From NCBI RefSeq assembly GCF_000020005.1, contig NC_010718.1, positions 1,307,001 to 1,371,000 on the forward strand: a stretch of 64,000 nucleotides of DNA, read 5' to 3'. Origin of the DNA: Natranaerobius thermophilus JW/NM-WN-LF (lineage in GTDB: Bacteria; Bacillota; Natranaerobiia; Natranaerobiales; Natranaerobiaceae). Shown here one piece after another: positions 49,478 to 59,125 of this stretch (the stretch's first letter is position 1; each line of letters begins with the position of its first letter). Both the position numbers and the translations under genes were made by a program. The notes beneath the pieces are model-generated. The model did not search any database and was not told where the DNA came from. It saw only the letters and a list, made by a program, of their open reading frames with translations.

Positions 49478-51973
49478 ATGGATGGACAGGCAGTTAAATG
49501 GAATATAAAAACCGATTATTCGGAGACAGCTAAAGAATTAGCTAATTCTTGTAATATTTCTACAGTCCTAGCTCAATTGTTAGTCAATAGAGGTGTTACT
49601 ACCCCCGAACAGGTAGCTGATTTTTTAAATCCCTCTTTTGATTCTTTGCATTCTCCCTGGTTGTTACCTGATATGAAACAGGCTGTTGAATTGATTGATA
49701 AAATTATAAAATCCAATGAGCCGATATTAATTTATGGAGATTACGATGCAGACGGTGTGACAGCCACGGCTTTATTATACGAATATCTATCTACTAAGTT
49801 TGATAATATATATTATTACATTCCCGATCGTTTCAAAGATGGTTATGGTTTAACCAATGCAGGTGTTAATTCCGTATTGGAAAGATTTCCTCAATGCAAA
49901 TTAATTATCACCGTGGATTGCGGAATCAATTCAATTCAAGAGATCGAAGAACTCAATCGTCTTGGCAAAAAGGTGATAGTTACTGACCATCACGAACAAC
50001 TTGGTGATTTGCCTTCTGCCCACGCAGTTATTAATCCTAAAATCCACACTACAAACTATCCCTTTAAATATCTGGCAGGAGTGGGTGTAGCATTTAAACT
50101 AGTGAGTGCTCTAGCTGAACAAATAGAAACTCACTATGATTTTAATGAACTGTTGAAGCAGTATCTGGACTTGGTCACTATTGGCACAATTGCTGATTTA
50201 GTGCCTTTAACTAGTGAAAACAGGATTTTTGTATCAAAGGGATTACAATATATTGATGAAAGAAGACCTGGAATGAAAGCTCTTATGGATTTATTAGGAC
50301 TTGAATACGGAGAAGTTAAAGCAGGACAGGTCGGATTCGTTATCGGTCCCAGGATAAATGCTGCAGGTAGATTGGCATCCGCGGATGAAGCTGTACAACT
50401 CCTAACAGAGAGTTCAGAATCTGCTGCGCGTGAACTTGCAAAAAAACTTGATAAAGAAAATAGAGAGAGGCAAAAGGTTGAACAAAAGATTACTAAAGAA
50501 GCAGACGAGATGATTAATCGCAATAATTTGCTTGCTCGTGGACCTGTTTTAGTTGTTTGGAGCGAAAATTGGCATGAAGGGGTAGTAGGAATTGTCGCCT
50601 CTAGATTACTTGAAAAATATTATCGCCCCGTAATAGTGTTGACAAGGGACGATGAACCCGGCAAGTTAAAGGGTTCCTGTAGAAGTATTTCAGGTTTTAA
50701 CATGGCAGAAGCTTTAAAAAGCTGTGATAATTTATTGATAAAATACGGAGGACATGAACTGGCAGCCGGTTTAAAATTAGAATCGGCTCATCTAGATGAG
50801 TTTATTAAACAGATGAATCATCTGGCTCAAAAGTGGCTTTCAGAAGATGACTTATTGCCGTCTATTGATATAGATATGGAAATTCCCGAGGAAGCTTTAA
50901 CTAGGGAACTAGCAGAAGAAATTTCCCAATTAGAGCCTTTTGGCATGGGTAATCCTCAACCCGTCATTGGCTGTGGACATATTCAAGTCGCTTCTACTAG
51001 AGAAGTGGGTAAAAGCTCTGAACACTTGCAAATAAAATTTAAAAATAATATGGGTGTACTTGACGGTATTTGGTTTAAAGGAGCAGAAAAAGCTAAAGAA
51101 AAAAATATTAAAACAGGTATGCCTGTTCAAGCAGCTTTTATTCCTAAGATATCTACTTTTAAATCCAAATCAAGTAAAGGACATTTGAGCTTGCAATTAT
51201 GTGATATGCAGCTTCCTGACAACCAAGCAAATATTTTAAGAGACTGTCGCAATTATTCCAAGGGAAAAACTATCAAAAATTTGCTAAATGAAAAGTATAG
51301 TACAGTTATTCTCGTAAATAACAAACAAAAACGGCTACATTTACAAAGCCAATACCCTCAATGCCAAGTTGCAAGAATAACGGAACATGATCGTGCAGAT
51401 TTAGATACAGATAATGTGGTTCTAGTGATTTATGATTTACCATATGACCCCTATCAAGTTCGAAATTGGATTGTTAATGTAAATCCTGAATACTTATATC
51501 TTCTTTACAATTCACAGGATAAAGCAAGTAATAACAAAATGTGGTATGCGACAATTCCAAGTGAAAATAATCTGCAAATAGCTTATCAGTTGTTAAAAGA
51601 ACAGTACAAACAAACTGAAACTGATTTTATATCCAAAAAAGAGTTACAGAATAAACTTGAAGATAAAATTTCTTATCCTGTTACAAATCGATTGATCAAC
51701 AAAATTATGGATATTTTTAAGGAATTAAAGATTATTGAATACACCGATTCTTACCATGATTATGTTCCAATAAATACAAAACTGATCAACTATCAAGAGG
51801 ATATTACTACAGAACTTGAGAGCTCACTAATTTACGGTGAAGAGCATAATAGACTTACTAATTTGATTTTCTGGGAAGAATGCTTTTTAAAAGGAAGTTA
51901 TTCCAAATTATACATGTTATTATATAATCATAATATTTCGCCCGAGTATATTAAAGAGTTAGGTACTTACTAA
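49478..51973 (+). CDS. recJ: Single-stranded-DNA-specific exonuclease RecJ
   Basis: This 831-residue 5'-3' exonuclease acts in recombination and mismatch repair. Seen: the DHH catalytic motifs YGDYDADGVTATALL near residues 86-100, TVDCGINS near 146-153, VTDHHEQLGDLPSA near 166-179, and DLVTIGTIADLVPL near 229-242; the DHHA1 domain with GSCRSISGFNMAEAL near 401-415 and YGGHELAAGL near 422-431. An OB-like domain follows (500-570). The C-terminal 240 residues are an extension seen in several Firmicutes, with no recognised catalytic motif. ATG 49478 after GTGGGGG. Confidence 0.94.
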   Translation: MDGQAVKWNIKTDYSETAKELANSCNISTVLAQLLVNRGVTTPEQVADFLNPSFDSLHSPWLLPDMKQAVELIDKIIKSNEPILIYGDYDADGVTATALLYEYLSTKFDNIYYYIPDRFKDGYGLTNAGVNSVLERFPQCKLIITVDCGINSIQEIEELNRLGKKVIVTDHHEQLGDLPSAHAVINPKIHTTNYPFKYLAGVGVAFKLVSALAEQIETHYDFNELLKQYLDLVTIGTIADLVPLTSENRIFVSKGLQYIDERRPGMKALMDLLGLEYGEVKAGQVGFVIGPRINAAGRLASADEAVQLLTESSESAARELAKKLDKENRERQKVEQKITKEADEMINRNNLLARGPVLVVWSENWHEGVVGIVASRLLEKYYRPVIVLTRDDEPGKLKGSCRSISGFNMAEALKSCDNLLIKYGGHELAAGLKLESAHLDEFIKQMNHLAQKWLSEDDLLPSIDIDMEIPEEALTRELAEEISQLEPFGMGNPQPVIGCGHIQVASTREVGKSSEHLQIKFKNNMGVLDGIWFKGAEKAKEKNIKTGMPVQAAFIPKISTFKSKSSKGHLSLQLCDMQLPDNQANILRDCRNYSKGKTIKNLLNEKYSTVILVNNKQKRLHLQSQYPQCQVARITEHDRADLDTDNVVLVIYDLPYDPYQVRNWIVNVNPEYLYLLYNSQDKASNNKMWYATIPSENNLQIAYQLLKEQYKQTETDFISKKELQNKLEDKISYPVTNRLINKIMDIFKELKIIEYTDSYHDYVPINTKLINYQEDITTELESSLIYGEEHNRLTNLIFWEECFLKGSYSKLYMLLYNHNISPEYIKELGTY

Positions 51974-51988
51974 TATAAAGGTGGGGAG

Positions 51989-54187
51989 ATGAAAACATTG
52001 TTAGATGCCGAACAGTTGTTTTTCAGTTTAAAAGAAAAAATAAAATCATACTACCCTCTTGACACAGATTTAGAACAACTGGATAGAGCCTTTGAGTTTG
52101 CCAGGAGCTATCATAATGATCAAAAACGAGTTTCAGGTGAGGAATATATAGTTCATCCCATTGAAGTTGCCCTAGTGCTAGCGGATTTAGAGTTGGATCT
52201 AGATACCATTAGTGCAGGTTTACTGCACGATGTCATGGAGGACACTCCTGCTACTAGAGAAGAGTTGGAGGAACTGTTCGGTGATGAAATTACTTTGCTA
52301 GTAGATGGGGTAACAAAGCTTAGCAGATTGAATTTTAAAACTAAAGAAGAACATCAGGCAGAAAATTTAAGAAAAATGTTCTTTGCCATGGCAAATGATA
52401 TTAGAGTTATTCTAATAAAATTAGCTGATAGAACTCATAATATGAGAACTCTAAATTATCTTCCAGAACGAAAACAAAAAGAAATTGCTAAAGAAACTAT
52501 GGAAATTTATGCTCCCCTTGCCAATCGTTTAGGTATATATAAAATTAAATGGGAATTGGAAGACCTGGCATTTCGATATATAGAACCTGAACAGTATTAT
52601 TATTTAGCGGATAGAATTGTACAGAAGAGAATGGAAAGAGAAGAATATATTAAAAAAATAAAGGTTGACCTTCGGGATAAATTAAAAGAAATGGGCATAG
52701 ATGGTGAGATTCATGGAAGACCCAAGCATTTGTATAGTATTTATTCTAAAATGAAAAAAACAGGAAAAGATCTTAATGAAATCTATGATTTAATCGCCCT
52801 AAGGATTATCGTTAATAATGTAAAAGATTGCTATGCAGTATTAGGAACTGTCCATACTATGTGGAAGCCCGTACCTGGTCGTTTTAAGGATTATATTGCA
52901 GTTCCCAAGTCTAATATGTATCAATCTTTGCATACAACGGTGTTATGTCCACAAGGGAATCTGGTAGAAATACAAATCAGGACATGGGATATGCATAAAA
53001 CAGCAGAGTATGGTATTGCAGCTCACTGGAAATACAAAGAAAATACGGACGACAAGAAGTTTGCTGAAAAAGTGTCCTGGTTTAGACAGTTGCTAGAATG
53101 GCAGCAAGAAACCAGTGATGCCTTAGAGTTTATGGAGCACTTAAAAGTTGATCTTTTCTCCGATGAAGTGTTTGTCTTTACTCCTAAAGGTGATGTGATT
53201 GACTTGCCCAGCGGCTCTACACCTATTGATTTTGCTTATAGGATTCATACCGATATAGGTAATACTTGTATTGGAGCTAAAATAAGCGGTAGAATGGTCT
53301 CTCTAGATTATCAGTTACAAACGGGGGATGTAGTTGAAATTTTAACTTCTAAGCATGCCACCCCGAGTCGTGACTGGCTAAACTTGGTTAAAAGCTCTCA
53401 GGCTAAAAATAAGATTAAACAATGGTTTAAACGTCAAAGCAGAGATGAAAATATTCAACGAGGAAGAGAAATGATTGAAAGGGAAGCCAAGCGCTTAAAG
53501 ATCTTTCCTGAGAAGTATATTAAAGATGAACAAGTTCAAGAAGAAGTGGCTGAAAAGTTTAATATGAAGAGTTATGATGATGTTTTAGCCGCTTTAGGTT
53601 ATGGTGGTATTACAGTAAATCAAGTTATTGGAAAATACCAGAGTATTTATAAAGCAAATCGGGAAGAGTTAGAAGAAGAGGAAGATCAGGTAGAGGACTT
53701 CTCCAAGTATCTAAAAGAAGATCAAAGTCTCAAAAAAACCAAAGACAGTATAAGCGTACAGGGTCTTGAAAATATTGCCACTAGATTTGCAAAATGTTGC
53801 CATCCTTTACCAGGAGAACATATTGTAGGTTTTATAACACGAACTAGAGGTATCACTATCCATCGCCATGACTGTCCGAATGCTCAACATAAGCTTAAGA
53901 ATAATGAACGCACTGTACCAGTTCACTGGGATGAAAGTGGAGATAATGACTTTCAAGTTAGCGTTTCCGTTTTTGCTGTAGATCGCCAAAGAATAGTTCA
54001 AGATATTATGAAAGCCTTGGGCGATTCTAAAATTGCCGTGACTGCTATAGAAGCTAAGACGGACAAAAATCAAGTTGCAAAAATCAATTTAACTGTATTA
54101 ATCAAGAATCACTCACACTTACAATTTGTGATTGACAAACTACAGAATATTCAGGATGTATTGAAAGTACAAAGGGATAACCCCTAG
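51989..54187 (+). CDS. relA: Bifunctional (p)ppGpp synthase/hydrolase
   Basis: This 732-residue Rel protein controls the stringent response. In order: HD hydrolase domain (YIVHPIEVALVLADL and LLHDVMEDT near residues 50-82), the synthetase domain with GRPKHLYSIYSKM near 240-252 and YQSLHTTV, a TGS domain with VFVFTPKGDVIDLPSGSTPIDFAY (split) near 390-413, the RIS/zinc-finger part with CCHPLPGEHIVGFI near 603-616, and a C-terminal ACT domain. Both catalytic sites look intact. ATG after GGTGGGGAG. The recJ-relA-dtd order is common in Firmicutes. Confidence 0.96.
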   Translation: MKTLLDAEQLFFSLKEKIKSYYPLDTDLEQLDRAFEFARSYHNDQKRVSGEEYIVHPIEVALVLADLELDLDTISAGLLHDVMEDTPATREELEELFGDEITLLVDGVTKLSRLNFKTKEEHQAENLRKMFFAMANDIRVILIKLADRTHNMRTLNYLPERKQKEIAKETMEIYAPLANRLGIYKIKWELEDLAFRYIEPEQYYYLADRIVQKRMEREEYIKKIKVDLRDKLKEMGIDGEIHGRPKHLYSIYSKMKKTGKDLNEIYDLIALRIIVNNVKDCYAVLGTVHTMWKPVPGRFKDYIAVPKSNMYQSLHTTVLCPQGNLVEIQIRTWDMHKTAEYGIAAHWKYKENTDDKKFAEKVSWFRQLLEWQQETSDALEFMEHLKVDLFSDEVFVFTPKGDVIDLPSGSTPIDFAYRIHTDIGNTCIGAKISGRMVSLDYQLQTGDVVEILTSKHATPSRDWLNLVKSSQAKNKIKQWFKRQSRDENIQRGREMIEREAKRLKIFPEKYIKDEQVQEEVAEKFNMKSYDDVLAALGYGGITVNQVIGKYQSIYKANREELEEEEDQVEDFSKYLKEDQSLKKTKDSISVQGLENIATRFAKCCHPLPGEHIVGFITRTRGITIHRHDCPNAQHKLKNNERTVPVHWDESGDNDFQVSVSVFAVDRQRIVQDIMKALGDSKIAVTAIEAKTDKNQVAKINLTVLIKNHSHLQFVIDKLQNIQDVLKVQRDNP

Positions 54188-54223
54188 ATTAAGTGGCAGT
54201 GGTTTTATGAAAGGAGAGATACC

Positions 54224-54676
54224 ATGAGAGCAGTGGTTCAAAGAGTTAGCAAATCTTACGTTAATGTTAATGGAGAAAAAGTCGGAGAAATTAATCAAGG
54301 TTTAAATGTACTACTAGGTGTTGAAGATGGTGATGGGGAAGACGATATCAAATATTTAGTTGATAAAATTGTCAATCTAAGAATTTTTGAGGATGACCAA
54401 GGAAAAATGAACTTATCGGTAAATGATATCGGAGGAGAATTATTAGTTATTAGTCAGTTTACCTTGCTGGGAGATTGTCGAAAAGGTAGAAGGCCAAATT
54501 TTATGAAAGCAGCTTCTCCGGAAATTGCCGATGAGCTATATCAAAAGTTTGTAGAAAAAGTGAGCAAAGATTATGGATTATCATTAGCCACAGGAAGCTT
54601 TAAAGAACATATGGAAGTAGATATTTTAAATGACGGTCCTGTGACTATTTTATTAGATAGTAACAAAAAGTTTTGA
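54224..54676 (+). CDS. dtd: D-aminoacyl-tRNA deacylase
   Basis: This 150-residue homodimeric enzyme removes D-amino acids (and glycine) wrongly attached to tRNA. Seen: [20 protein letters not shown] at the start, the SQFTL motif in [19 protein letters not shown] near residues 76-94, and the C-terminal [11 protein letters not shown] near 136-146 (normally NxGPVT, present here). Length is normal. It follows relA by 36 bases with AAAGGAGAG, as in many Gram-positive bacteria. Confidence 0.96.
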   Translation: MRAVVQRVSKSYVNVNGEKVGEINQGLNVLLGVEDGDGEDDIKYLVDKIVNLRIFEDDQGKMNLSVNDIGGELLVISQFTLLGDCRKGRRPNFMKAASPEIADELYQKFVEKVSKDYGLSLATGSFKEHMEVDILNDGPVTILLDSNKKF

Positions 54677-54703
54677 TTACAGATAGAAGGAGGCGATAAA
54701 ACA

Positions 54704-55324
54704 TTGATTATTGAGCAATTAGTTGTAGGTGAATTAGGTGCTAACTGTTATATTGTCGGTTGTCAGGAAACCGGTGAAGCAGTGATTATTGATCCAGGCG
54801 GGAATGGTGAAAAAATCCACCAACAAATCAAAGAGTTAGATATGACTCCCTCTATGATAATTAACACTCATGGTCATGTCGATCATATTGGGGCTAATTC
54901 ATATTTAAAAGAACACACTGATGCCGAATTGGGGATTCATCCCAAAGATGCTCCAATGCTAACTGACCCCAAACTTAATTTGTCCATGTTCACTGGAAAA
55001 GAGATTATTAGTCCGTCAGCAGATATACATTTAAATGACGGTGATTCTATAAAAGTAGGAAATTTAAAAGGAGAAATAATCAATACTCCAGGTCATACTC
55101 CAGGAGGAATATGTATTAAAATTGATAATAATCTGTTCTCTGGTGACACCCTATTTACTGAAGGGATAGGCCGTTGTGATTTACCGGGTGGAAACCAAGA
55201 TGAATTACTTAAATCCATAAGAGAACAGCTGTTCACACTTTCCGATGATCTTGTTGTATATCCAGGGCACGGAGGAAGCACTACCATTGCTCATGAGAAA
55301 AGAAAAAATCCTTTTCTTAAATAA
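54704..55324 (+). CDS. MBL-fold metallo-hydrolase (glyoxalase II-like)
   Basis: This 206-residue protein has the metallo-beta-lactamase fold. The metal motif is INTHGHVDHIGANSYLK near residues 53-69 (HxHxDH with Gly), with further ligands in NTPGHTPGGICI near 127-138, LFSGDTLF near 145-152 and VVYPGHGGSTTI near 185-196. It resembles the YqgX/glyoxalase II-like group, often found between dtd and hisS in Firmicutes. Substrates are probably thioesters or related small molecules; no experiment-based identity can be inferred. TTG start after AGGAGG. Confidence 0.9.
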   Translation: MIIEQLVVGELGANCYIVGCQETGEAVIIDPGGNGEKIHQQIKELDMTPSMIINTHGHVDHIGANSYLKEHTDAELGIHPKDAPMLTDPKLNLSMFTGKEIISPSADIHLNDGDSIKVGNLKGEIINTPGHTPGGICIKIDNNLFSGDTLFTEGIGRCDLPGGNQDELLKSIREQLFTLSDDLVVYPGHGGSTTIAHEKRKNPFLK

Positions 55325-55332
55325 TATAACCT

Positions 55333-55396
55333 TTGACAACGGGATAGCGATATTATAAAATAATTTAGAAATAAAATATTGTAAAAATGCTATGAT
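55333..55396 (+). promoter_or_regulatory. Promoter region of the hisS T-box leader
   Basis: TTGACA at 55333-55338 is followed after 17 bases by TAAAAT. A separate extended -10, TGCTATGAT, lies at 55388-55396. Either would start the leader RNA before the T-box; the second gives a start near 55403. Confidence 0.5.
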
Positions 55397-55402
55397 GGGA
55401 AG

Positions 55403-55675
55403 AGTAGAAAAGATACCTTTTTAACAGGGAGGGGTCCCTAGACTGGAAGGACCCTAAAAAGGGCTTTTCGAACAACATCCTGGAGCTATTGGATCGAAAT
55501 GATTACAGAAACTACGTTTCTTCTATGAGTATATCTATTTGATATTCAGAGTAGGTCCATATCCCTGCTAGGGTTACAGCAAAGTGAGTACTTCTTAAGG
55601 TGCTAATTGAGGTGGTACCGCGGGAGCATAAATCCCGTCCTCGGCTTATGTCGGAGACGGGAGTTTTTTAGTTTT
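55403..55675 (+). promoter_or_regulatory. T-box leader of hisS-aspS
   Basis: GGTGGTACCGCG at 55611-55622 is the T-box sequence. It can pair in the antiterminator with downstream CCCG bases or give way to the terminator CCCGTC at 55634-55639 with GACGGG at 55656-55661 followed by TTTTTT. The Stem I region is short: CAGGGA near 55425 can pair with TCCTG near 55480, ending in TGGAGC. The specifier is not clear; AAC and CAT both fall in the right stretch (GAACAACATCC). Uncharged tRNA binding would raise hisS-aspS expression. Confidence 0.88.
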
Positions 55676-55755
55676 GGGCTGATTAATAAAGATCGTATTC
55701 CAGGAATTTATATTAAGATATTAATGCTAGTTTTATTTTGAAAGGGGGAATTGTT

Positions 55756-57021
55756 ATGTTGACGAAAGCTCCAAGGGGAACTAAAGATATTTTGCCTCAA
55801 GAGAGTAGCAAGTGGCATGCTTTAGAGGAGACGGCAAAGAAAATCTCAAACTTGTACGGTTTCAATGAAGTAAGGTTTCCAATTTTTGAACATACTGAAC
55901 TATTTACTCGCAGTGTTGGAGAGACCTCTGATATAGTTAGTAAAGAAATGTATACTTTTACCGATAGGGGAGATAGAAGTCTTACATTAAGGCCAGAGGG
56001 TACAGCTCCAGCAGCCAGACTGTACGTAGAACATAAATTGTTTAACGAGCCTCAACCTGTAAAGTATTATTATATTGGCCCTATGTTTCGCTACGACAGA
56101 CCACAAGCGGGCAGATATCGTCAGTTCCACCAATTTGGTGTTGAAGTATTTGGAAGTTTAGAACCAGAAACAGATGTGGAAGTAATGAAACTGTTGTTAG
56201 ACTATTTTGAGGCACTGGGATTATCGGGATTAGAGCTCAAACTTAATAGTGTTGGTTGTAAAGAATGTCGCCAAAAATACTTAAATGAATTAAGCAATTA
56301 TTTTGAAGGGAAGATAGATCATATTTGTCAGGATTGTTATCAAAGGTATCAAACTAATCCCATGAGAGTCTTGGATTGTAAAAAGAAATCTTGTCGTGAA
56401 GCTATTGGTGAAGATGTGCCTTTAATAGTAAATTATTTATGTCAAGATTGTGCTACTCACTTTGATAAAGTTAAAGAAATTTTAACTAGCTTGAATTTAC
56501 CATACCAGATTGACCCTCATCTAGTTCGTGGTTTAGATTATTATACCAAGACAGCTTTTGAAGTAGTAATGCCTTCTTTGGGGGCACAAGATGCCCTAGG
56601 GGGTGGAGGCAGATACGATTATTTAGTAGAAGAATGTGGAGGCCCGCCCACCCCTGGTGTAGGTTTTGCAGTAGGGCTAGAGCGAATTTTATTAGCCCTC
56701 GAGCAAAAAGAGATCAACTTAGATCAAGAAGAAAAATTAGATTTCTATTTTATTGCCACTGGGGAAGAAGCAAAACAAGAAGCATTTAAATTGTTGGCTA
56801 CAGTTAGAGAAGAGGGTTATAGCGCAGTTATGGATTTTGAACGACGTAGTATGAGAGCGCAAATGAAAAGAGCAAATAAGGCAAATGCCAGATTTTCTTT
56901 GATCCTTGGTGAAGCAGAATTGAACGAACAAACATGTCAAATTAAGGATATGGAAGCAGGCGAACAATTTCAAGTTCCTTTAAAGAGCTTTGAAGAAAGG
57001 ATAAAAGAGATAGCTGGTTAA
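55756..57021 (+). CDS. hisS: Histidyl-tRNA synthetase
   Basis: This 421-residue class II enzyme charges tRNA-His. Seen: APRGTKDILPQES near residues 5-17, motif 2 in IGPMFRYDRPQAGRYRQFHQ (near 107-126), the His-A peptide LVRGLDYYTKTAFEV near 256-270, and GGGGRYDYLVEECGG near 282-296. ATG 55756 follows AAAGGGGG by seven bases; an upstream in-frame TTG at 55738 lies before that site. The gene is downstream of a T-box and 28 bases before aspS, forming one operon. The variant has a Cys-rich insert (residues 180-235) that may hold zinc, as several CxxC pairs are seen. Confidence 0.96.
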   Translation: MLTKAPRGTKDILPQESSKWHALEETAKKISNLYGFNEVRFPIFEHTELFTRSVGETSDIVSKEMYTFTDRGDRSLTLRPEGTAPAARLYVEHKLFNEPQPVKYYYIGPMFRYDRPQAGRYRQFHQFGVEVFGSLEPETDVEVMKLLLDYFEALGLSGLELKLNSVGCKECRQKYLNELSNYFEGKIDHICQDCYQRYQTNPMRVLDCKKKSCREAIGEDVPLIVNYLCQDCATHFDKVKEILTSLNLPYQIDPHLVRGLDYYTKTAFEVVMPSLGAQDALGGGGRYDYLVEECGGPPTPGVGFAVGLERILLALEQKEINLDQEEKLDFYFIATGEEAKQEAFKLLATVREEGYSAVMDFERRSMRAQMKRANKANARFSLILGEAELNEQTCQIKDMEAGEQFQVPLKSFEERIKEIAG

Positions 57022-57049
57022 AACAAATTAAGGATAGGGGGTTTGTAAT

Positions 57050-58807
57050 ATGAAAAGAACACATTACTGTGGAGAATTGACCAGGGAATTAGTTGGGAAA
57101 AAAGTTGTCCTTAAGGGATGGGCTGACAATCGACGTGATCATGGAAAACTGATTTTTATCGACATGAGAGACAATTCGGGTTTAGTTCAGGTGGTATGTG
57201 ATTTTGAATCTAATCCTGAAGCTTTAGAAGTAGCTGATTCGGTTAGATCCGAGTATGTTCTTGAAATCACCGGTACTGTTAGAGAAAGGTCACCGGAAAA
57301 TGTTAATCCAGATCTGAAGACAGGTGAAATAGAAGTAGACTGTGAGGATATTAATGTATTAAATACTTCCAAAACACCTCCTTTCTTTATTAATGAAAAT
57401 GTGGATGTGGATGAGAACATACGCTTAAAGTATCGATATTTAGATCTTAGAAGACCATCAATGCAAAATAATATCTACTTAAGACATAAAATCACTAAAC
57501 TTGTGAGAGACTTTTTAGATGAGAACGGTTTTATTGAAGTTGAAACACCTATGCTGACTAAAAGTACTCCAGAAGGTGCAAGAGACTTTTTGGTTCCTAG
57601 CCGGTTACATGAGGGATCATTTTATGCGTTGCCTCAATCTCCCCAATTGTTTAAACAATTATTGATGGCTTCAGGAGTGGAAAAATATTTCCAAATAGCT
57701 CGGTGTTTTAGAGATGAAGACTTAAGGGCTGATAGACAACCAGAATTTAGTCAAATCGATATTGAGATGTCTTTTTTCGAACAAGAAGAGTTTATGAAAT
57801 TAATGGAAAACATGGTATCAAAATTATTTAAAGAAGTATTGGGAATTGAGTTAACTAAGCCATTCCCGCGAATAACATACCAGGAGGCTATGGACAGATA
57901 TGGATCTGATAGCCCTGATTTAAGATACGGTTTAGAATTACATGATGTATCTGATTTGGTGAAAGATGCAGAATTTAAAGTATTTAGAGAAACTGTGGCT
58001 AGCGAAGGTCAAGTTAAAGGAATTGCCGTCCCTCAAGGACAAGAATTCAGTCGAAAAGAAATTGACGATTTAACGGAATTTGTTAAGGAATTCGGTGCGA
58101 AAGGGCTAGCATGGATGGTTTTAGAGGAAGAAGAAATAAAAAGTCCAATAGCTAAATTCTTTAGTGACGAAGAATTAGACGGAATTATTGATCGAATGGG
58201 CGCCAATACAGGTGATTTACTGTTATTTGTAGCCGATGAACCCGAAATAGTAGCAGATTCCTTATCAAAATTACGTGAGCATTTGGCTAATAAGTTAGAT
58301 CTTATTCCTAGCAATGAATATCAACTTACATGGGTAATTGATTTCCCCTTAATGGAATATGATAAAGATGAAGGAAGATATAAAGCATTGCATCATCCAT
58401 TCACATCACCTTATGAAGATGACTTAGAAAAATATGAGAATGAACCAGAAAAGATACGCGCCAAAGCTTATGATCTAGTATTGAATGGAGTAGAAATCGG
58501 TGGGGGGAGTATGAGAATCCATCAGAAAGAGTTACAGGAGAAAATGTTCGAATTTCTAGGAATCCCTCTAGAAGAGGCTAAACAAAAGTTCGGTTTCTTG
58601 TTCGAAGCCTTTGAATATGGAACACCACCCCATGGCGGAATTGCTTTTGGACTTGATCGATTAGTAATGTTGTTTACTGGCTCTCAAAGTATCAGAGATG
58701 TGATAGCATTTCCAAAAACTGCTAACGCAAGTTGCCTAATGACTGAGGCTCCTGCAAAAGTTGATGAAAACCAGCTCAAAGAGTTGCACTTGAAAACCAC
58801 GAAGTAA
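57050..58807 (+). CDS. aspS: Aspartyl-tRNA synthetase
   Basis: This 585-residue class II enzyme is of the bacterial type with an N-terminal OB fold (residues 1-105), GAD insertion (about 285-400) and catalytic core. Seen: FIEVETPMLTKSTPEGARDF (split) near 157-176, motif 2 ARCFRDEDLRADRQPEFSQID near 217-237 (split), and motif 3 GGIAFGLDRLVMLFTGSQSIRD near 526-547 (split). It may charge only tRNA-Asp or also tRNA-Asn; the sequence does not decide by eye. The 6S RNA gene follows. Confidence 0.96.
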   Translation: MKRTHYCGELTRELVGKKVVLKGWADNRRDHGKLIFIDMRDNSGLVQVVCDFESNPEALEVADSVRSEYVLEITGTVRERSPENVNPDLKTGEIEVDCEDINVLNTSKTPPFFINENVDVDENIRLKYRYLDLRRPSMQNNIYLRHKITKLVRDFLDENGFIEVETPMLTKSTPEGARDFLVPSRLHEGSFYALPQSPQLFKQLLMASGVEKYFQIARCFRDEDLRADRQPEFSQIDIEMSFFEQEEFMKLMENMVSKLFKEVLGIELTKPFPRITYQEAMDRYGSDSPDLRYGLELHDVSDLVKDAEFKVFRETVASEGQVKGIAVPQGQEFSRKEIDDLTEFVKEFGAKGLAWMVLEEEEIKSPIAKFFSDEELDGIIDRMGANTGDLLLFVADEPEIVADSLSKLREHLANKLDLIPSNEYQLTWVIDFPLMEYDKDEGRYKALHHPFTSPYEDDLEKYENEPEKIRAKAYDLVLNGVEIGGGSMRIHQKELQEKMFEFLGIPLEEAKQKFGFLFEAFEYGTPPHGGIAFGLDRLVMLFTGSQSIRDVIAFPKTANASCLMTEAPAKVDENQLKELHLKTTK

Positions 58808-58827
58808 AATCGGATGTTTAATGATAA

Positions 58828-58856
58828 TTGATTTTTGGGTCTAGATATGTTATTAT
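58828..58856 (+). promoter_or_regulatory. Promoter of 6S RNA
   Basis: TTGATT at 58828-58833 and TATTAT at 58851-58856 with exactly 17 bases between. It would start RNA near 58864, matching the 6S-like structure that follows. Confidence 0.7.
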
Positions 58857-58863
58857 TTCATTA

Positions 58864-59082
58864 AACAAAGCAATAGATAAGCAGATTTGAAAGCGTCCCT
58901 ACTGTGTACGTGATAGCCGTTATGTTTTGACCCAACAGCAACAACAAAGGGAGCCTGGACTCTGCATGTGGCGCATAGGCCCTGATAGGGACATGTTAAG
59001 CATGCAGGAGGGCACCCACCTGAGGTAATCAGGTTCAAAACATGCGTGTAGTGCACGGCACAGCGGGGGCGCTTTCACTTTT
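58864..59082 (+). ncRNA. ssrS: 6S RNA
   Basis: The segment right after aspS, with its own promoter, folds as a long rod like 6S RNA, which binds SigA-RNA polymerase. TGAAAGCG near 58888 pairs with CGCTTTCA near 59070 to close the rod. Further inside, CCTGATAGGGACATG and CATGCAGGAGGGCACCCACC-type segments form the arms around a central open region. Location behind aspS is the same as for B. subtilis bsrA (6S-1). T-rich sequence CTTTTATC follows the closing stem. No protein frame in this stretch is credible. Confidence 0.85.
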
Positions 59083-59125
59083 ATCTTGATAGTCGATATA
59101 GTATTCGTTTAGGGGGTAATTTGAA

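Noticed and set aside
58853-59056. Minus-strand reading frame of 67 codons
   Set aside because: It lies wholly over the 6S RNA gene, has no ribosome binding site and looks like a by-product of the structured RNA.
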